DNA from: Methanocorpusculum parvum
GTDB taxonomy: Archaea > Halobacteriota > Methanomicrobia > Methanomicrobiales > Methanocorpusculaceae
Length of the DNA stretch: 54,081 nucleotides
Direction: 5' to 3'
NCBI GenBank assembly: GCA_015063085.1
Contig: SUTD01000007.1
Span: forward strand, 1 to 54,081
Shown: positions 16,474-26,527 of the stretch, one piece after another
How positions within the stretch are numbered: the stretch's first letter is position 1
Layout: each line of letters opens with the position of its first letter
Notes under the pieces: model-generated
Seen by the model: the letters and a program-made list of their open reading frames with translations, nothing else
Told to the model about the DNA's origin: nothing
Databases searched by the model: none
Program-made: the position numbers and the translations under genes

Positions 16474-17532
16474 ATGACAGAGGTATCGAGCGGTTCAGCC
16501 CCATACATCTATGTTTCAACCCGTATGAGAGTACGGAAGTCGAAGCTTATTCCAAGAGAAGAGTATCTTCGCATGTTAAACATGGGTCTTCCAGAGTTAA
16601 CCAGACTCGTGGAAGAAATGGAGTATAAACGCGAAATCGATGAACTTGCAGCTTCCTTTAGTGGAGTTGACCTCATTGAAAACGCCGTATCCTGGAATCT
16701 GGCAAAGGAATACCAGAGAATTATCGCTCTGGCTCCGGGAGAGATGAAAGGATTTACCCGAGATTACCTTCACAAGTGGGATATTCAAAACATTCTGACT
16801 ATCCTTCGAGGTAAGCAGCTTGGTCTTTCTGAAGGAAAGATTAAGGCTGTCCTTGTACCGGCTGGTGCACTTGACGCAGCAGCCTTAGACCGTATGATTG
16901 CCGAGTCTTCCATTGAAAGAGTTGTTGAGACTCTTCCGATTAAAGCAATCGCTGACATCTTAAGCGAAGGACTTCCGGCAGCTCTCGAATCCCGTTCTTT
17001 CGGCGATATCGAGAACGAGTTGTACAAGTATTACTATGCGACGCTTATTAAAGCGGCACGTGGCGGAATGAAAGGCGGTTTACCGTTCCTGAAATACGTC
17101 ATGTTCGAAATCGACATTAAAAACATCAAGAACCTCTTCAGAGTTCGTGCACAGGTTTCCAAGGAAGCTGACACACTGAGCCTCTGGATTGAAGGCGGAG
17201 CATTCAAAGCAGAAGAGCTTGAGCGCTTAACCACCGTTGAGAGCCTTGATGAAGTTGTTGATTCACTGAAGAAAAAGGTCAAAGTCGCTGTTCTTGCAGA
17301 TGCACTTGAAGAGCTTCGTGAGAAGAAGCCGGTCTACGCAATTGAGAGCACCTTAACCTCTGCCCAGCTTGGTCAGATGGATAAGATGTCCAAACGCAAC
17401 CCGTTCTCCATCTCCCCGCTTCTCGTGTACCTTGAACGGAAGAGATATGAGGTTGCCAACCTCCGTGCCCTTGCCCGCGGTAAGGAGTCCGGACTCAGCG
17501 CAGAAATCCTCGAAAAGTATCTGGTGATGTAA
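16474..17532 (+). CDS. atpC: A-type ATP synthase subunit C (V-type d homologue)
   Basis: 352 residues, all helical, the funnel-shaped subunit linking the central shaft to the c ring. Family-like features are [21 protein letters not shown] at the start, three similar helical bundle segments, and the terminal [16 protein letters not shown] motif. It sits 8 bp after atpE and one base before atpF. Confidence 0.92.
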   Translation: MTEVSSGSAPYIYVSTRMRVRKSKLIPREEYLRMLNMGLPELTRLVEEMEYKREIDELAASFSGVDLIENAVSWNLAKEYQRIIALAPGEMKGFTRDYLHKWDIQNILTILRGKQLGLSEGKIKAVLVPAGALDAAALDRMIAESSIERVVETLPIKAIADILSEGLPAALESRSFGDIENELYKYYYATLIKAARGGMKGGLPFLKYVMFEIDIKNIKNLFRVRAQVSKEADTLSLWIEGGAFKAEELERLTTVESLDEVVDSLKKKVKVAVLADALEELREKKPVYAIESTLTSAQLGQMDKMSKRNPFSISPLLVYLERKRYEVANLRALARGKESGLSAEILEKYLVM

Positions 17533-17533
17533 A

Positions 17534-17836
17534 ATGGAGATTGCAGTAATTGGAAAGAAGGAGTTCGTCGTTGGATTCCAGCTTGCTGGTGTTCAGAAGA
17601 CCTACTCTGCTGAAACTCCGGAAAAACTCGCCGAGACTATCACGAAAGTGATTGAGGACGAAAACGTCGGCATCCTTGTGCTTCAGAACGCAGACCTTGA
17701 AACGCTTCCGCGTCGTCTGCAGGTAATCATTGAAAACTCCGTCCGCCCGACAATTGTCACCCTTGGCGGTCAGGAGGCTGGTCTCTCCCTGAGAGAGCGT
17801 ATTAAACGTTCGGTGGGTGTTGATCTGTGGAAGTAA
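17534..17836 (+). CDS. atpF: A-type ATP synthase subunit F
   Basis: 100 residues with the Rossmann-like fold of central-stalk subunit [21 protein letters not shown] at the start and a [12 protein letters not shown] strand later. It regulates and couples rotation through the head. Its last ten bases overlap the GTG start of atpA. Confidence 0.93.
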   Translation: MEIAVIGKKEFVVGFQLAGVQKTYSAETPEKLAETITKVIEDENVGILVLQNADLETLPRRLQVIIENSVRPTIVTLGGQEAGLSLRERIKRSVGVDLWK

Positions 17837-19572
17837 GTAACAAACCAGGTATTCTCAAACGCATTGCAGGACCTGTGGTCACTGCAGTTGACTTTGACGC
17901 ACACATGTATGATGTCGTCAGAGTCGGTAATGAGCAGCTGATGGGTGAGGTTATCAAAATCGATGGTGAGGATATCATCATTCAGGTTTACGAGTCAACC
18001 TCCGGCATTCGTCCGGGAGAGCCTGTCACAAATACCGGACTTTCGCTCGCAGTCGAGCTTGGTCCGGGACTGTTAACCAGTATCTACGACGGTATCCAGC
18101 GTCCTCTGGAAGTTCTTATCCAGAAGATGGGTAACTTCATTTCCCGTGGTGTTTCCGCACCAGGTCTCGATCACGAGAAGAAGTGGGACTTTGTTCCAGT
18201 CGTAAAAGTCGGTGATGAAGTAAAGCCGGGACAGGTTTTCGGAACTGTTCAGGAAACCCGCTCCATTCTGCACAAGATCATGGTTCCGCCAACCGCAAAG
18301 GGTGGAAAGGTTACCAAGATTGAAGCAGGTTCCTTCACTGTCGACGAAATCGTCATTGAGCTTGACTCTGACGAGAAATTCCCGATGATCCAGCGCTGGC
18401 CGGTTCGTGTCCCGCGTCCGTACGTCGAGAAGCACTCCCCGAGCATCCCGCTGCTCACCGGTCAGAGAATCTTAGACGGTCTCTTCCCGATTGCAAAGGG
18501 CGGAGCAGCAGCAATTCCGGGACCATTCGGATCCGGTAAGACTGTTACCCAGCAGCAGCTTGCAAAGTGGTCTGATGCAGATATCGTTGTCTACATCGGA
18601 TGCGGTGAACGCGGAAACGAGATGACCGAAGTTCTGACTGAATTCCCGGAGCTCGTCGACCCGAAGACCGGAAACTCTCTTATGGAGAGAACCACCCTTA
18701 TCGCAAACACTTCCAACATGCCTGTCGCAGCACGTGAAGCATCTGTTTACACTGGTATTACCATTGCAGAGTACTTCCGTGACATGGGATACGATGTCGC
18801 ATTAATGGCAGACTCCACTTCCCGCTGGGCAGAAGCAATGCGTGAAATCTGTTCCCGTCTCGAAGAGATGCCGGGAGAAGAAGGTTATCCGGCATACCTG
18901 TCCTCCAGACTTTCCGAGTTCTACGAGCGTGCAGGTTTAGTCGAGCCGCTCTCCGGCGGAACCGGATCTGTCTCCGTTATCGGTGCAGTTTCTCCAGCCG
19001 GTGGTGACTTCTCCGAGCCGGTTACTCAGAACACTCTTCGTATCGTCAAGGTTTTCTGGGCACTTGATGCAAGCTTATCCCGTAAGCGTCACTTCCCGGC
19101 AATCAACTGGCTGCAGTCCTACTCCTTATACATGGCTCAGCTTTCTGACTACTACGATGAGAATGTTTCTCCTGAGTGGAACCCGCTTCGTGCATGGTTC
19201 ATGGAGATTCTCCAGAAGGAAGCAGAACTTCAGGAAATCGTTCAGCTCGTCGGTTCCGATGCACTTCCGGAGAACGAACAGATTACCATCGAAGTTGCCC
19301 GTATGATCCGCGAACTGTTCTTACAGCAGAACGGTTTCGACCCGGTTGACACGTACTGTGACTTAGACAAGCAGCTTGACATGTTCAAGATGATCAAGAC
19401 CTACGCAGACCTTGCATACGCTGCACAGGCTGCAGGTGTCTCTCCGGCACAGATCTTAGCCGTCCAGGCAAAGAACGAGATGCCGCAGATTAAGTTCACT
19501 AAGGACTACAAGCCGGTCTTAGACAAGATCTACGCTGACATGGACAAAGAATTCAAAGCACTGAGGGCCTAA
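17827..19572 (+). CDS. atpA: A-type ATP synthase catalytic subunit A
   Basis: 581 residues. The nucleotide-binding P-loop is GPFGSGKT (232-239), preceded by the non-homologous insertion characteristic of archaeal/vacuolar A subunits (about residues 115-190). The DELSD-like region and [15 protein letters not shown] are intact, so the enzyme should be catalytically competent. The GTG start at 17827 overlaps the end of atpF. No intein interrupts the P-loop, although this is a known insertion site in other archaea. Confidence 0.96.
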   Translation: MEVSNKPGILKRIAGPVVTAVDFDAHMYDVVRVGNEQLMGEVIKIDGEDIIIQVYESTSGIRPGEPVTNTGLSLAVELGPGLLTSIYDGIQRPLEVLIQKMGNFISRGVSAPGLDHEKKWDFVPVVKVGDEVKPGQVFGTVQETRSILHKIMVPPTAKGGKVTKIEAGSFTVDEIVIELDSDEKFPMIQRWPVRVPRPYVEKHSPSIPLLTGQRILDGLFPIAKGGAAAIPGPFGSGKTVTQQQLAKWSDADIVVYIGCGERGNEMTEVLTEFPELVDPKTGNSLMERTTLIANTSNMPVAAREASVYTGITIAEYFRDMGYDVALMADSTSRWAEAMREICSRLEEMPGEEGYPAYLSSRLSEFYERAGLVEPLSGGTGSVSVIGAVSPAGGDFSEPVTQNTLRIVKVFWALDASLSRKRHFPAINWLQSYSLYMAQLSDYYDENVSPEWNPLRAWFMEILQKEAELQEIVQLVGSDALPENEQITIEVARMIRELFLQQNGFDPVDTYCDLDKQLDMFKMIKTYADLAYAAQAAGVSPAQILAVQAKNEMPQIKFTKDYKPVLDKIYADMDKEFKALRA

Positions 19573-19574
19573 AT

Positions 19575-20951
19575 ATGAAAGAATATAAGACAGTCTGTAA
19601 AATTGCAGGTCCGCTTGTCTTTGTAGAAAAGACTGAGCCGGTCAGCTATGAAGAACAGGTTTCTCTTGTTCTTCCGGACGGCACCATGAAGCGCGGTAAG
19701 GTTCTTGATACTTCCGAGGACCTCGTCGTCGTTCAGTGTTTCGAGTCCACTACCGGACTTGGACGTGACACTGGTGTCAGATTCCTTGGTGAGACCTTCA
19801 AGATGCCGGTTTCCAAGTCTATGCTTGGACGTATCTTATCCGGCGGAGGAAAGCCAATCGACGGCGGACCGGAAATCGTTCCGGAGAAGCGCCTCGAGAT
19901 TAACGGTGCAGCAATCAACCCGTATGCACGCGGTTCCCCGTCTGATTTCATCCAGACCGGTATTTCCACCATCGACGGTACTAACACTCTCGTTCGTGGT
20001 CAGAAGCTTCCGATCTTCTCCTCTGCAGGTCTGCCGCACAATGATATTGCACTGCAGATTGCAAGACAGGCAAAGGTTCCGGGATCCACTGAAGAGTTCG
20101 CAGTAGTCTTCGCAGCAATGGGTATCACCCGTGAAGAAGCAAACTCCTACATGGCTGACTTCGAGAGAACCGGTGCACTTGAGCGTGCAGTCGTCTTCTT
20201 AAACTTAGCAGACGATCCGGCTGTCGAGCGTACCGTTACTCCGCGTCTCGCACTCACCACTGCAGAGTACCTTGCATATGAGCTTGGATACCACGTTCTC
20301 GTTATCTTAACCGATATGACCAACTACTGTGAAGCACTCAGACAGATTGGTGCAGCACGTGAAGAGGTTCCGGGACGTCGTGGTTACCCAGGTTACATGT
20401 ACACTGACCTTGCAGAAATCTACGAGCGTGCAGGTGTCATTAAGGGTCTGAAAGGATCTGTTACTCAGATTCCAATCTTAACCATGCCGGGAGACGATAT
20501 TACTCACCCGATTCCGGACTTAACCGGATACATTACTGAGGGTCAGATCGTTATTTCCCCAGAACTTCACCGTAAGGGTATCTACCCGCCAATCAACGTT
20601 CTTCCGTCCTTATCCCGTCTGATGAACCTTGGTATCGGTAAGGGCTTAACCCGTGATGACCACAAGAAGGTCTCCGATATGCTCTACTCCGGTTACGCAG
20701 AAGGTGTTGATCTCCGCGGTCTCGTTGCTATCGTCGGTAAGGATGCACTCTCCGAGCGTGACCAGAAGTTCTTAGAGTTTGCAGACACTTTCGAGAACCG
20801 CTTCGTCCGTCAGGGCGCAGACGAGGACAGATCCATTGCCCAGACTCTCGACTTAGGTTGGGATATGTTCCAGGCACTTCCGGAGTCTGAACTCGAGAAG
20901 CGTATCGACCGTGATCTGATTAAGACCTACCACCCGAAATACCGGAAGTGA
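19575..20951 (+). CDS. atpB: A-type ATP synthase regulatory subunit B
   Basis: 458 residues, the non-catalytic partner of subunit A. It shows the beta-barrel N-terminus, [20 protein letters not shown] in place of a P-loop (as in all B subunits), and [16 protein letters not shown]. It forms the hexameric head with A. Two bases separate it from atpA. Confidence 0.96.
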   Translation: MKEYKTVCKIAGPLVFVEKTEPVSYEEQVSLVLPDGTMKRGKVLDTSEDLVVVQCFESTTGLGRDTGVRFLGETFKMPVSKSMLGRILSGGGKPIDGGPEIVPEKRLEINGAAINPYARGSPSDFIQTGISTIDGTNTLVRGQKLPIFSSAGLPHNDIALQIARQAKVPGSTEEFAVVFAAMGITREEANSYMADFERTGALERAVVFLNLADDPAVERTVTPRLALTTAEYLAYELGYHVLVILTDMTNYCEALRQIGAAREEVPGRRGYPGYMYTDLAEIYERAGVIKGLKGSVTQIPILTMPGDDITHPIPDLTGYITEGQIVISPELHRKGIYPPINVLPSLSRLMNLGIGKGLTRDDHKKVSDMLYSGYAEGVDLRGLVAIVGKDALSERDQKFLEFADTFENRFVRQGADEDRSIAQTLDLGWDMFQALPESELEKRIDRDLIKTYHPKYRK

Positions 20952-20957
20952 TCGTCT

Positions 20958-21605
20958 ATGGCGCTTAATGTGAAGCCGACCCGTTCTGAACTTATCGCGC
21001 TGAAAAAGCGTATTAAGCTGTCCGAGCGAGGATATAAGCTTCTGAAAATGAAGCGCGACGGACTGATCCTTGAGTTCTTCAAGGTATTAGCGGAAGCTAA
21101 GGATCTCAAGAATGAGCTTGCTGAAAAGTATGCCCGTGCACAGGAAATGATTGCAATCGCAGAAACTGTCGAGGGTACTATCGGTGTTAAAGCTGCAGCT
21201 ATGGCTGCATCCGAGAACCCGGAGATTGACTTAAAGAGCAAGAACATTATGGGAGTGGTTGTTCCGAAGATTGAGTCGAAGAGTGTGAAGAAGTCTTTAA
21301 ACGACCGCGGATATGGTGTCATCGGCACCTCTGCCGCAATCGATGAGGCTGCAGAAGCATTCGAGGATTTAGTGGAGTGTATTATTCTCTCCGCTGAACT
21401 TGAAACGACTATGAAGCGTCTCTTAGATGAGATTGAAGGAACCAAGCGCCGTGTGAATGCCCTGGAGTTCAAAGTTATTCCGGAGCAGGTTGAGGCACGC
21501 AACTTTATTAAGATGCGTTTAGATGAGATGGAGAGAGAAGAACTCACCCGTCTGAAGAGAACGAAGAGCAAGTCTGCTGCAAAGGAAGCAGCAGAGACTG
21601 CATAA
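20958..21605 (+). CDS. atpD: A-type ATP synthase subunit D (central shaft)
   Basis: 215 residues. The long N- and C-terminal helices form the rotor shaft: LNVKPTRSELIALKKRIKLS at the start, with KRTKSKSAAKEAAET at the end. It is the last gene of the operon. Its stop codon is inside a perfect hairpin followed by T-rich sequence. Confidence 0.94.
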   Translation: MALNVKPTRSELIALKKRIKLSERGYKLLKMKRDGLILEFFKVLAEAKDLKNELAEKYARAQEMIAIAETVEGTIGVKAAAMAASENPEIDLKSKNIMGVVVPKIESKSVKKSLNDRGYGVIGTSAAIDEAAEAFEDLVECIILSAELETTMKRLLDEIEGTKRRVNALEFKVIPEQVEARNFIKMRLDEMEREELTRLKRTKSKSAAKEAAETA

Positions 21606-21725
21606 ATACACTAAAGTGTATTTCGCAGAGTTGGCTTGGAACCTCAGGGGGCTCTATTATGTAGGGTCCCAACCCGGGCCTCTCTTTTCGTATCTTTCTT
21701 GTTTTGTGATTTTTTTGTTTTTTTT
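21604..21725 (+). terminator. Hairpin and T tracts ending the ATP synthase operon
   Basis: A perfect 9-bp inverted repeat, aaatacact / agtgtattt with a 2-nt loop (21604-21623), overlaps the atpD stop. Two long T tracts (T7 and T8, 21710-21725) follow after GC-rich sequence. Together they look like a bipartite end of transcription. Confidence 0.5.
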
Positions 21726-21925
21726 CCGGCATATTCAGGGTCTGTCCCTGTTTCACTCGCCCAGACAGAGAAGATAGCTGCAACTCCGAATCCTTCCTGA
21801 TCACCAAATCCAATATGTCTAAACACAGTCTGCAGGATTCAGTTTCAACGGTCACTGATACTTCATGAAAGCCAGCTATTGTTAGTGGGTGTTATTCTCA
21901 GTCTTATCAAGCTTTGTGTGTGTTC
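21606..21925. other. 320-bp intergenic region between convergent genes
   Basis: It holds the terminator structures of the ATP synthase operon (to 21725), a GC-rich patch with gggtcccaacccgggcc, and about 200 bp in which I see no gene, RNA signature or repeat. The gene at 21926 ends here on the opposite strand. Confidence 0.5.
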
Positions 21926-23140
21926 TTACCATGAATCCATTAGCAGGAAATCTGCAATATGGACATGCCGTATCCCGTCGACTGTCCCTCCGGCAAGTTC
22001 ATCCATAGTCACCACATACTTTGGATAGTGATTATGAACTGCAAGAAGTGGTGCAAACTCCCGCTCACGTGTCTCATCAGAAAGAATCGCTCTTGCGACC
22101 TGAATATAAATTCTCTCACCGTTCTTCTCGGCAACAAAGTCAATCTCCCTCTCCCCGCTTTTACCAATATAAACATGATAATCACGGGAAATCAATTCCA
22201 GATAAACAATGTTCTCAAGCATACCGGAAATTTTCGTATCTCTAAATCCGAGTGCCGCAGAAATCAGAGATATATCACTGACATAATACTTTTCCAATGT
22301 CTTTAGCACGCGTTTCCCTGCCATATCATATCGGGAAACCCTGTGAATAACAAATGCCTCTTCCAGCATCCTGAGGTATTCATAGATAGTATTGACTGAT
22401 AACTGCCGGTTCTGACTTTTCAGAAAATCCGAGACACTCTTTGCGGAAAATATATTGCCGGTATTTTCGAATAAAAACAGAACAAGACGTTCGAACAATT
22501 CTGTATTGCGGAGATTATACCGCTGAATAACATCACGGAGAATCACGGAAGCATATATACCACTAACTACTGTCCGCCCTGCCTCCTCATCATACGGGAC
22601 TGCATGAAGAATCGGAAATCCTCCTTTTTTCAGATAGGAAATAAATGCCGCTTTGTAATCAGTCTGCATGGCACTCAGATGTTCTGCGAAAACCAGACTT
22701 TCAAAAAACGTGAGAGTTTGAATGGGAATTTCTACATACCTTCCGGCAAGATATGTGGAAAGTTCCGAAGAAAGGAGCCTGGAGTTGGAACCGGTTAAAT
22801 AAATATCTGCATTTCCTGCGGCAAGGAGTGAATTGACTGTTTTTTCCCAGTTTTCAACTTCCTGAATCTCATCAAGGAGAATGAAATATTTCTCATTTTC
22901 ATTCATCCTTTCGCGAAGATATTCATCGAGCAAGAGAGCATTAGTGAGTGAGAAGAAACGGCTTTCCTCGAAATTAATCCTTATGATATGATCATCTTTT
23001 ATTCCTTGAGATTTCAGTTCTTCTATGATTAATGTTAACAGAGCTGATTTTCCAGAACGCCTGATTCCGGTTAGAACTTTGATTACCGGATGATGCATGT
23101 GGGGGCGGATCTTTTGAATATATTTTTCACGCGGTATCAT
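21926..23140 (-). CDS. AAA-type ATPase with DUF4143 domain (copy 2)
   Basis: 404 residues, a close paralogue of the product at 7370: same MIPR start, Walker A GIRRSGKS (25-32), Walker B YFILLDEIQ (D91/E92), sensor-like DIYLTGSNSRLLSSELSTYL and YVEIPIQTLTFFES. The C-terminal nuclease-fold-like part reads EIDFVAEKNGERIYIQVAR and again lacks the E-x-K lysine. A TATA-like element on the minus strand (about 23159-23168) lies about 23 bases before ATG, predicting a leaderless transcript. Role unknown. Confidence 0.85.
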   Translation of the reverse strand: MIPREKYIQKIRPHMHHPVIKVLTGIRRSGKSALLTLIIEELKSQGIKDDHIIRINFEESRFFSLTNALLLDEYLRERMNENEKYFILLDEIQEVENWEKTVNSLLAAGNADIYLTGSNSRLLSSELSTYLAGRYVEIPIQTLTFFESLVFAEHLSAMQTDYKAAFISYLKKGGFPILHAVPYDEEAGRTVVSGIYASVILRDVIQRYNLRNTELFERLVLFLFENTGNIFSAKSVSDFLKSQNRQLSVNTIYEYLRMLEEAFVIHRVSRYDMAGKRVLKTLEKYYVSDISLISAALGFRDTKISGMLENIVYLELISRDYHVYIGKSGEREIDFVAEKNGERIYIQVARAILSDETREREFAPLLAVHNHYPKYVVTMDELAGGTVDGIRHVHIADFLLMDSW

Positions 23141-23380
23141 TGGTCGATTATAATATGTAAGTATAGGGGTAAATAGTTTGCCTCAACCTTGTGTGTTTCA
23201 CTCCATACTGAAAAAACTTTGAACACACCCAATAATATTCTTTTATGCAGTGAAACAAATTGTCCAAAGTAACTTGTCCAAATACGGTAACAAACTATCG
23301 ATACTATGCACAAAATTCGAAAAGCAGGAGTATCACAAACTCATTACGTATTAAAAAAAGAATATTGAAATCAGCCGCTT

Positions 23381-24241
23381 TTAGTAAGCGTCGCCGATTT
23401 TGGTCTCTTCCTGGAAGTCTGCAAGGAGCTTCTTGTAGACTGGTCCTGGAACACCTGCACCAATGGTTCTGCCGTCGATTTTGACGATTGCGCAGAGTTC
23501 TGCTGCAGTTCCGGAGACGATGACTTCATCTGCGGTGTAGAGGTCGAAGAGTCCAAGCTCGCAGATTTCTACTTTGATGCCGAGTTTTTCTGCGATACCT
23601 AAGAGGACAAGGCGGGTAATTCCTTTGAGGTTGTTGATGGTCGGCGGGGTGTAGAGGACACCGTCTTTGATTAAGTAGATGTTGTCTCCGGAACCTTCTG
23701 CGAGCTTTCCGGTTCTGTCGAGGAAGATTGCTTCGTCTCCTCCCTTATAGTTTGCCTCAATCTTTCCTAAGATGTTGTTTAAGTAGTTTAAGGACTTGAT
23801 GTTCGGCGGAAGAGAATCCGGAGTGTTTCTTCTGACACAGACGGTAACTCCGGTCATTCCGGTTTCATAGAGGTCACCGTACATTGCGCCCCACTCGGAT
23901 GCGGCACAGATGATGCTCGGCTTCTCGCACTTTCTCGGGTCAAGGCCCATGGTTCCCTTACCGCGGGAGATGATTGGGCGGATGTATGCGTTCTGGAGGT
24001 TGTTCTTTCTTAAGGTCTCCTTGATGATCTCTGCCATCTCGTCACGGGTGATTCCCGGCTCTAAGTCGATTGCCTTTGCAGAGTCAAAGAGGCGGTCAAC
24101 GTGTTCCTTGAGTCTGAATACTTTTCCGTTGTATGCGCGAATTCCCTCGAAAACACCGTCTCCGTAGAGGAAGCCGTGGTCAAAGATAGACACGGTTGCC
24201 TCATCTTCCGGTACAAAATTTCCATTGACGTAGACTAACAT
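23381..24241 (-). CDS. ilvE: Branched-chain amino acid aminotransferase
   Basis: 286 residues from ATG 24241. The open frame continues to 24328, but that extension has no family features, whereas [20 protein letters not shown] is the normal start. Class IV PLP aminotransferase motifs are [17 protein letters not shown], the PLP-lysine region [17 protein letters not shown], and [15 protein letters not shown]. It transfers amino groups between glutamate and the 2-oxo acids of Val, Leu and Ile in the cytoplasm. It stands alone between two ATPase genes, and no other branched-chain genes are nearby. Confidence 0.92.
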   Translation of the reverse strand: MLVYVNGNFVPEDEATVSIFDHGFLYGDGVFEGIRAYNGKVFRLKEHVDRLFDSAKAIDLEPGITRDEMAEIIKETLRKNNLQNAYIRPIISRGKGTMGLDPRKCEKPSIICAASEWGAMYGDLYETGMTGVTVCVRRNTPDSLPPNIKSLNYLNNILGKIEANYKGGDEAIFLDRTGKLAEGSGDNIYLIKDGVLYTPPTINNLKGITRLVLLGIAEKLGIKVEICELGLFDLYTADEVIVSGTAAELCAIVKIDGRTIGAGVPGPVYKKLLADFQEETKIGDAY

Positions 24242-24371
24242 GCTTTCTATATTTGCTGTTGTGGAATATAGGGTTAACTCATTGGCTGAATCGTTGGGTT
24301 GAAGCGGATTCATCCGCTGAATACCCATCCATCATCTTTATCATCCCTGGAAACCTATGATAATATAATTC

Positions 24372-24420
24372 TGTGATTTTTATCACACAATTGTGTATAA
24401 TTATGTGAGGTGCATCACAT
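24372..24420. promoter_or_regulatory. Cluster of TGTGA-type dyads overlapping the start of ATPase copy 3
   Basis: Three dyads lie within 49 bp: TGTGAT-tttt-ATCACA (24372-24387), ACACAATTGTGT (24385-24396), and ATGTGA-ggtgca-TCACAT (24403-24420), which runs into the ATG. The repeated half-site TGTGA suggests cooperative binding by a homodimeric regulator that would block both initiation and the ribosome site. Confidence 0.6.
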
Positions 24421-25786
24421 GTTTCGGAAAGATATTGCCGCCCTTCGTGAGTGGAAGAACTCTGCAAACCGGAAACCTCTGATTCTCAATGGAATCAGAC
24501 AGGTTGGAAAAACTTGGCTTCTCAAAGAGTTTGGACGACTGGAATATGAAAATACTGTCTATGTAAACTTCGAAGAAAACCCTGCATTTGCCGAATTTTT
24601 CACCACATCCAAAGATGTTTCACGTATCATTGCAAATCTTTCCATGGCGTTTGCCGAACCCATCCGTCCGGAAACAACGCTTCTTATCCTCGATGAGATT
24701 CAGGAATGTCCTGCTGCATTAACTGCCCTCAAATACTTCTGCGAAAATGCTTCTGAGTACCATGTTGCTGCCGCGGGTTCGCTTCTTGGCATTATGCTTG
24801 CAAAACCTGCCTCATTCCCTGTTGGAAAGGTTGAATTTCTCACCATCCATCCACTCACTTTCACCGAGTTCCTGCGTGCAGACAATGCAGAAAATCTGGC
24901 ACGCTACCTCGAATCGATTGAGGACATTGAACCGATTCCTGCAGCATTTTTCCAGCCGCTCAACGAAAAACTCAAAATGTATCTGATAACCGGAGGGATG
25001 CCCGAAGCGGTTTTAGAATGGGTTTCAACTGGAGATATCATGCGTGCAGACAAAATTCTCTCACAGATTCTGCTGGCATATGAGCGGGATTTCGCAAAAC
25101 ACATGACGCCGAAAGACTTCCCGAAAGCCACTCTTATCTGGAACAGTGTGCCGTCTCAGCTTGCCAGGGAAAACAAAAAGTTCATCTACCGTGCCGTAAA
25201 GGAGGGAGCACGTGCCCGCGAGTATGAAGACGCGTTAACCTGGCTTTCTGATGCCGGACTCATCTATAAAATATTCAGAAGCAGCAAACCGGGACTTCCT
25301 ATCTCCGCCTATGATGATATTTCTGCATTCAAACTATATCTGGCTGATGTTGGTCTTCTTCGCTGCCTCTCCGGTCTGCATCCCTCGGCATTTTCCGAGG
25401 GAAGCCGGTTATTCTCCGAGTTCAAAGGTTCCCTTACGGAGAACTATGTGCTGCAGGCGCTCATCACCCAGTTTTCCTCTATTCCCCGTTACTGGGCAGT
25501 TGATAATCCGCATTATGAAGTGGATTTCCTGATTCAGTTTGAGAATCTGGTACTGCCTGTTGAAGTAAAAGCCGGAGAAAATGTAGCCGGACGCAGTCTG
25601 CAGAAGTATGCAGAACGGTTTTCCGAAGAAACACCGCTTCGAATACGGTTTTCCCTGCAGAATCTCACGCTTGACGGAAACCTACTGAATATTCCGCTTT
25701 GTCTGGCAGACTTATCCGGGAAATGTATCTCCCTTGCATTGAAGGGGAAAACCCCTTCTCTGCAGAGTATTGAAATTGAAAAATAG
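24419..25786 (+). CDS. AAA-type ATPase with DUF4143 domain, divergent subfamily (copy 3)
   Basis: 455 residues. I use ATG 24419, with aggtg six bases upstream; a GTG at 24410 would add three residues. Walker A is GIRQVGKT (25-32) and Walker B LLILDEIQE (D92/E93), followed by VGKVEFLTIHPLTFTEFL. The C-terminal part contains YEVDFLIQFENLVLPVEVKAG, a complete PD-(D/E)XK-like D...E-x-K set, unlike copies 1 and 2. It might therefore be an active nuclease, but family function is not established. Its codon use resembles the neighbours. It is preceded by a cluster of TGTGA dyads. Confidence 0.85.
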   Translation: MFRKDIAALREWKNSANRKPLILNGIRQVGKTWLLKEFGRLEYENTVYVNFEENPAFAEFFTTSKDVSRIIANLSMAFAEPIRPETTLLILDEIQECPAALTALKYFCENASEYHVAAAGSLLGIMLAKPASFPVGKVEFLTIHPLTFTEFLRADNAENLARYLESIEDIEPIPAAFFQPLNEKLKMYLITGGMPEAVLEWVSTGDIMRADKILSQILLAYERDFAKHMTPKDFPKATLIWNSVPSQLARENKKFIYRAVKEGARAREYEDALTWLSDAGLIYKIFRSSKPGLPISAYDDISAFKLYLADVGLLRCLSGLHPSAFSEGSRLFSEFKGSLTENYVLQALITQFSSIPRYWAVDNPHYEVDFLIQFENLVLPVEVKAGENVAGRSLQKYAERFSEETPLRIRFSLQNLTLDGNLLNIPLCLADLSGKCISLALKGKTPSLQSIEIEK

Positions 25787-25808
25787 GGGATTCTTGAATC
25801 CTCAAAAA

Positions 25809-26432
25809 TCAGGAGCGTTCTCCGTAGATACGCTTAATTTCGTATGCCTTTGCGGTCTTGCCCTTTCTCATCAGCATATTGCCTTTGCGAAGCTTAATCC
25901 GCACAACTCTGAACTGCTTTCCGGCAATTGCGGCAATCGAGTCAACCATATACTCGGTTTCTCCGTCGACCTGCTCGTAGAGCGGGATGGTTCGTGCTCC
26001 CTTGTTTACCGATGCGCTGATGATGACGAGGTCAACAAGCCGTGTCCAGAGGGTGTTGATTTTTTCTGCCGGCATCTTGTCGCGGCGTGCGTTGTTCTCT
26101 TCGATGGATAAGACCTCGACATTGTACGTCTCCTCACCTGCTTCTGCAACAAGGAAGTCGCCGACTCTGACCATCTCGCCCTCGATAAGTTCAATCTTTG
26201 CCGGAATCGACTCGCTTCCGTGGCTGATGATGGCCTTTACCATACAGGACTTCGGCTCCTTTAAGGTGATACGCATTGTGTGTCCGCACTCGACACACTG
26301 AACAACTGCCTCCGGCGGGTTTTTCAGGAATGCGAAGTCAGTCTCTTCTCCGCAGACGGGGCAGTCTAAAATGATGTAATCCTCATTTTCGAACTCCTCG
26401 TCGAACTCTTCGATATAGGTATCTGTATTCAT
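25809..26432 (-). CDS. HVO_0476-family zinc finger protein
   Basis: 207 residues. An acidic N-terminus is followed by a zinc ribbon with Cys24/Cys27 (CPVC) and Cys46/Cys49 (CVEC), then a basic beta-rich domain ending KGKTAKAYEIKRIYGERS. This is an archaea-only family (COG1326-like) of unknown molecular function; nucleic-acid binding is inferred from the ribbon and basic tail. It is divergent from hypD, sharing a 95-bp promoter region. Confidence 0.8.
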   Translation of the reverse strand: MNTDTYIEEFDEEFENEDYIILDCPVCGEETDFAFLKNPPEAVVQCVECGHTMRITLKEPKSCMVKAIISHGSESIPAKIELIEGEMVRVGDFLVAEAGEETYNVEVLSIEENNARRDKMPAEKINTLWTRLVDLVIISASVNKGARTIPLYEQVDGETEYMVDSIAAIAGKQFRVVRIKLRKGNMLMRKGKTAKAYEIKRIYGERS

Positions 26433-26494
26433 TTGCTCATATGTTGGTTGTAGAAGTAGAAATAATCCGCTTATCCCTGATTCAAGTCTAACGG

Positions 26495-26503
26495 CTTATA
26501 AAG
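26495..26503 (+). promoter_or_regulatory. TATA box of hypD
   Basis: cttataaag is centred 29 bases before ATG 26528, predicting a leaderless or nearly leaderless transcript. Confidence 0.5.
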
Positions 26504-26527
26504 TTCAAAGACATATAGTAGTGTACT

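Noticed and set aside
17827-19572. Intein in the ATP synthase A subunit
   Set aside because: The product is 581 residues with a continuous P-loop region; no insertion is present.
23194-23282. 9-bp inverted repeat tgtttcact/agtgaaaca (arms 55 bp apart) and a double ttgtccaaa
   Set aside because: Short and AT-rich, with no clear gene relation; could be chance in a 240-bp spacer.
23250-23354. 34-codon GTG frame upstream of the ilvE stop region
   Set aside because: No ribosome site or recognisable family, and a weak start. It could be a gene remnant, but nothing supports expression.
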